Program-made: the position numbers and the translations under genes | Assembly: GCA_913052545.1 (NCBI GenBank) | Contig: CAJXEF010000107.1 | Span: 1-7,013 of the forward strand | Direction: 5' to 3' | DNA from: an uncultured Chloroflexota bacterium | GTDB taxonomy: Bacteria; Chloroflexota; Dehalococcoidia; UBA3495 | Length of the DNA stretch: 7,013 nt | Notes under the pieces: model-generated | Databases searched by the model: none | What the model was told of the DNA's origin: nothing | Seen by the model: the letters and a program-made list of their open reading frames with translations, nothing else | Part shown: piece after piece, positions 6,416-7,013 of the stretch | Layout of the letters: each line of letters starts with the position of its first letter | How positions within the stretch are numbered: position 1 is the stretch's first letter

Positions 6416-6606
6416 CAGCTTTAAACCACTCTGGAACTGCCAGGCTCTTTATTCGGCCTACTGTATAACATATAACAAGAATCATAGCTGAAAATAACTG
6501 TGTTTAGTTTGGACACTCAGATATACTGCAGGGATTCTTGTGTATGTCATAGGCTCGCTCCTACACCAAGGTTGAAGCCCCCGATTTTAGTTGTAAGAGA
6601 TCTCTT
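6416..6606. other. 191-base intergenic region before the enolase-superfamily gene
   Basis: No ORF is supported here. It contains a small hairpin CTGG-N5-CCAG (6431-6443) followed by CTCTTTATT, too short to call a terminator; a tandem repeat TATAACA twice (6464-6477); a long inverted repeat (6468-6547); a possible -10 TATACT (6523-6528) without a good -35; and a 14-bp palindrome at the end. The mix suggests a regulatory or mobile-remnant region rather than empty spacer. Confidence 0.5.
6468..6547. repeat. Inverted repeat of about 15 pairs around a 49-base loop
   Basis: The core arms ACAAGAATC (6475-6483) and GATTCTTGT (6533-6541) are perfectly complementary. After a one-base bulge at A6474, the pairing extends outwards through 6469-6473 with 6542-6546 (one T-G wobble) and on to A6468-T6547. 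The loop is 49 bases (6484-6532). No transposase or clear target-site duplication is seen, and no T-run follows. It could be a folded 5' UTR element, a regulator-binding pair of sites, or a miniature inverted-repeat element. Confidence 0.5.
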
Positions 6607-6607
6607 A
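6594..6607. promoter_or_regulatory. 14-bp perfect palindrome abutting the start codon
   Basis: TAAGAGATCTCTTA is a perfect palindrome whose last base is the A of the ATG start at 6607. Its left half AAGAGA also occupies the ribosome-binding position, so a protein bound there, or an RNA hairpin pairing with itself, would hide the start region. A self-complementary site at a start codon fits a repressor operator, but no regulator gene is visible nearby and no known motif family is recognised. Confidence 0.4.
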
Positions 6608-7013
6608 TGAAAATAACTGATATTCAAGCTATTTACCCTAATTACCACCACGTAGTCCCTTCATGGCGCACTCACTTTTGGCAGATCTCTGTGAGAATAA
6701 AGACGGACTTGGGTTACATAGGCTTGGGGTGCGGAGGAGGAGGGGTTGCTTCAGTGTCGATAATAAATCAGCATTTGAAAAATATTTTGATTGGGAAAGA
6801 CATTGAGACGGTTGAGGACATTCAAACCATATGGGATCAGCTTTATTTTGAAACTTTGCCATATGGTCGGAAAGGGTTGGCAATAATGGCTATCAGTGGG
6901 ATAGATTTGGCTTTGTATGATCTTTTAGGCAAATCTTCCAACAAGCCTGTATATGAGATATTAGGTGGGGCAAAAAAGAAGAAAATACAGGCTTATGCCA
7001 CCGGCCAAGATTC
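6607..7013 (+). CDS. Enolase-superfamily (mandelate racemase/rhamnonate dehydratase-like) protein, 3' end outside the window
   Basis: The ATG at 6607 starts MKITDIQA, a standard N-terminus of mandelate racemase/muconate-lactonizing enzymes, and 135 residues are visible before the edge. The blocks are the beginning capping domain with GYIGLGCGGGG (36-46), HLKNILIGKD (56-65), YGRKGLAIMAISGIDLALYDLLGK (86-109), and PVYEILGG (114-121), then the first barrel strand at KIQAYATG. The GRKG...AISGIDLALYDLLGK block is close in look to L-rhamnonate dehydratase and relatives. Family members abstract a proton alpha to a carboxylate and usually dehydrate sugar acids, using Mg. The catalytic Lys and Asp/Glu ligands lie further on, outside the window, so the reaction cannot be named. 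It is separated from the upstream LLM gene by 191 bases, so it may be its own transcription unit, controlled by the palindrome at 6594-6607. Confidence 0.85.
   Translation, partial: MKITDIQAIYPNYHHVVPSWRTHFWQISVRIKTDLGYIGLGCGGGGVASVSIINQHLKNILIGKDIETVEDIQTIWDQLYFETLPYGRKGLAIMAISGIDLALYDLLGKSSNKPVYEILGGAKKKKIQAYATGQD

Noticed and set aside
6431..6450. Terminator after the LLM gene
   Set aside because: The stem is only four pairs (CTGG/CCAG) and the following CTCTTT is not a proper T-run.
6464..6477. Tandem TATAACA repeat as a CRISPR-like or iteron array
   Set aside because: Only two 7-bp copies exist, with no spacers or further units.
6638..6883. Minus-strand ORF of 81 codons near the right edge
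   Set aside because: The + strand here encodes a clearly recognisable enolase-superfamily N-terminus that runs off the window, so the antisense frame is a shadow.

Overview
This is an AT-leaning bacterial chromosome segment. All seven clear genes and one further partial gene lie on the + strand, and several use GTG starts (3179, 5012, 5504). The gene set is ino1, a PimA-like mannosyltransferase, a PgsA1-like phosphatidylinositol-phosphate synthase, a luciferase-like (F420/FMN) oxidoreductase and an enolase-superfamily dehydratase. This fits either a marine Chloroflexota of the SAR202/Dehalococcoidia type, where the last two families are known to be expanded, or a low-GC actinobacterium, where phosphatidylinositol lipids are the rule. 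I lean towards the first; this is inference from gene content only.

Region by region. Positions 1-1007 hold the 3' part of a divergent protein-kinase-like gene. It is open to the left edge, so its true start lies outside the window. Positions 1086-1751 hold a compact PP2C-type Ser/Thr phosphatase, so the two form a kinase/phosphatase pair. A 304-base gap (1752-2055) follows. It holds a good sigma-70-type promoter (1977-2005) and, further upstream, a set of complementary segments that could fold as an H-type pseudoknot (1842-1886).

Positions 2056-4943 form an inositol-lipid operon. Ino1 makes inositol-3-phosphate from glucose-6-phosphate. The CDP-alcohol phosphotransferase would join it to CDP-diacylglycerol to give phosphatidylinositol phosphate. 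The GT4 enzyme between them resembles PimA, which mannosylates phosphatidylinositol. No phosphatase for the phosphatidylinositol-phosphate step is visible.

Positions 5012-6415 encode lumazine synthase (ribH), standing apart from the other riboflavin genes, and an LLM-class oxidoreductase 15 bases downstream. After a 191-base gap containing a long inverted repeat and a 14-bp palindrome touching the start codon, the window ends inside an enolase-superfamily (mandelate racemase/rhamnonate dehydratase-like) gene, 6607 to the edge.

I saw no tRNA, rRNA, CRISPR array, transposase gene or convincing factor-independent terminator. The two least ordinary items are the kinase/PP2C pair at the left edge and the compact ino1-GT4-PIP synthase operon.
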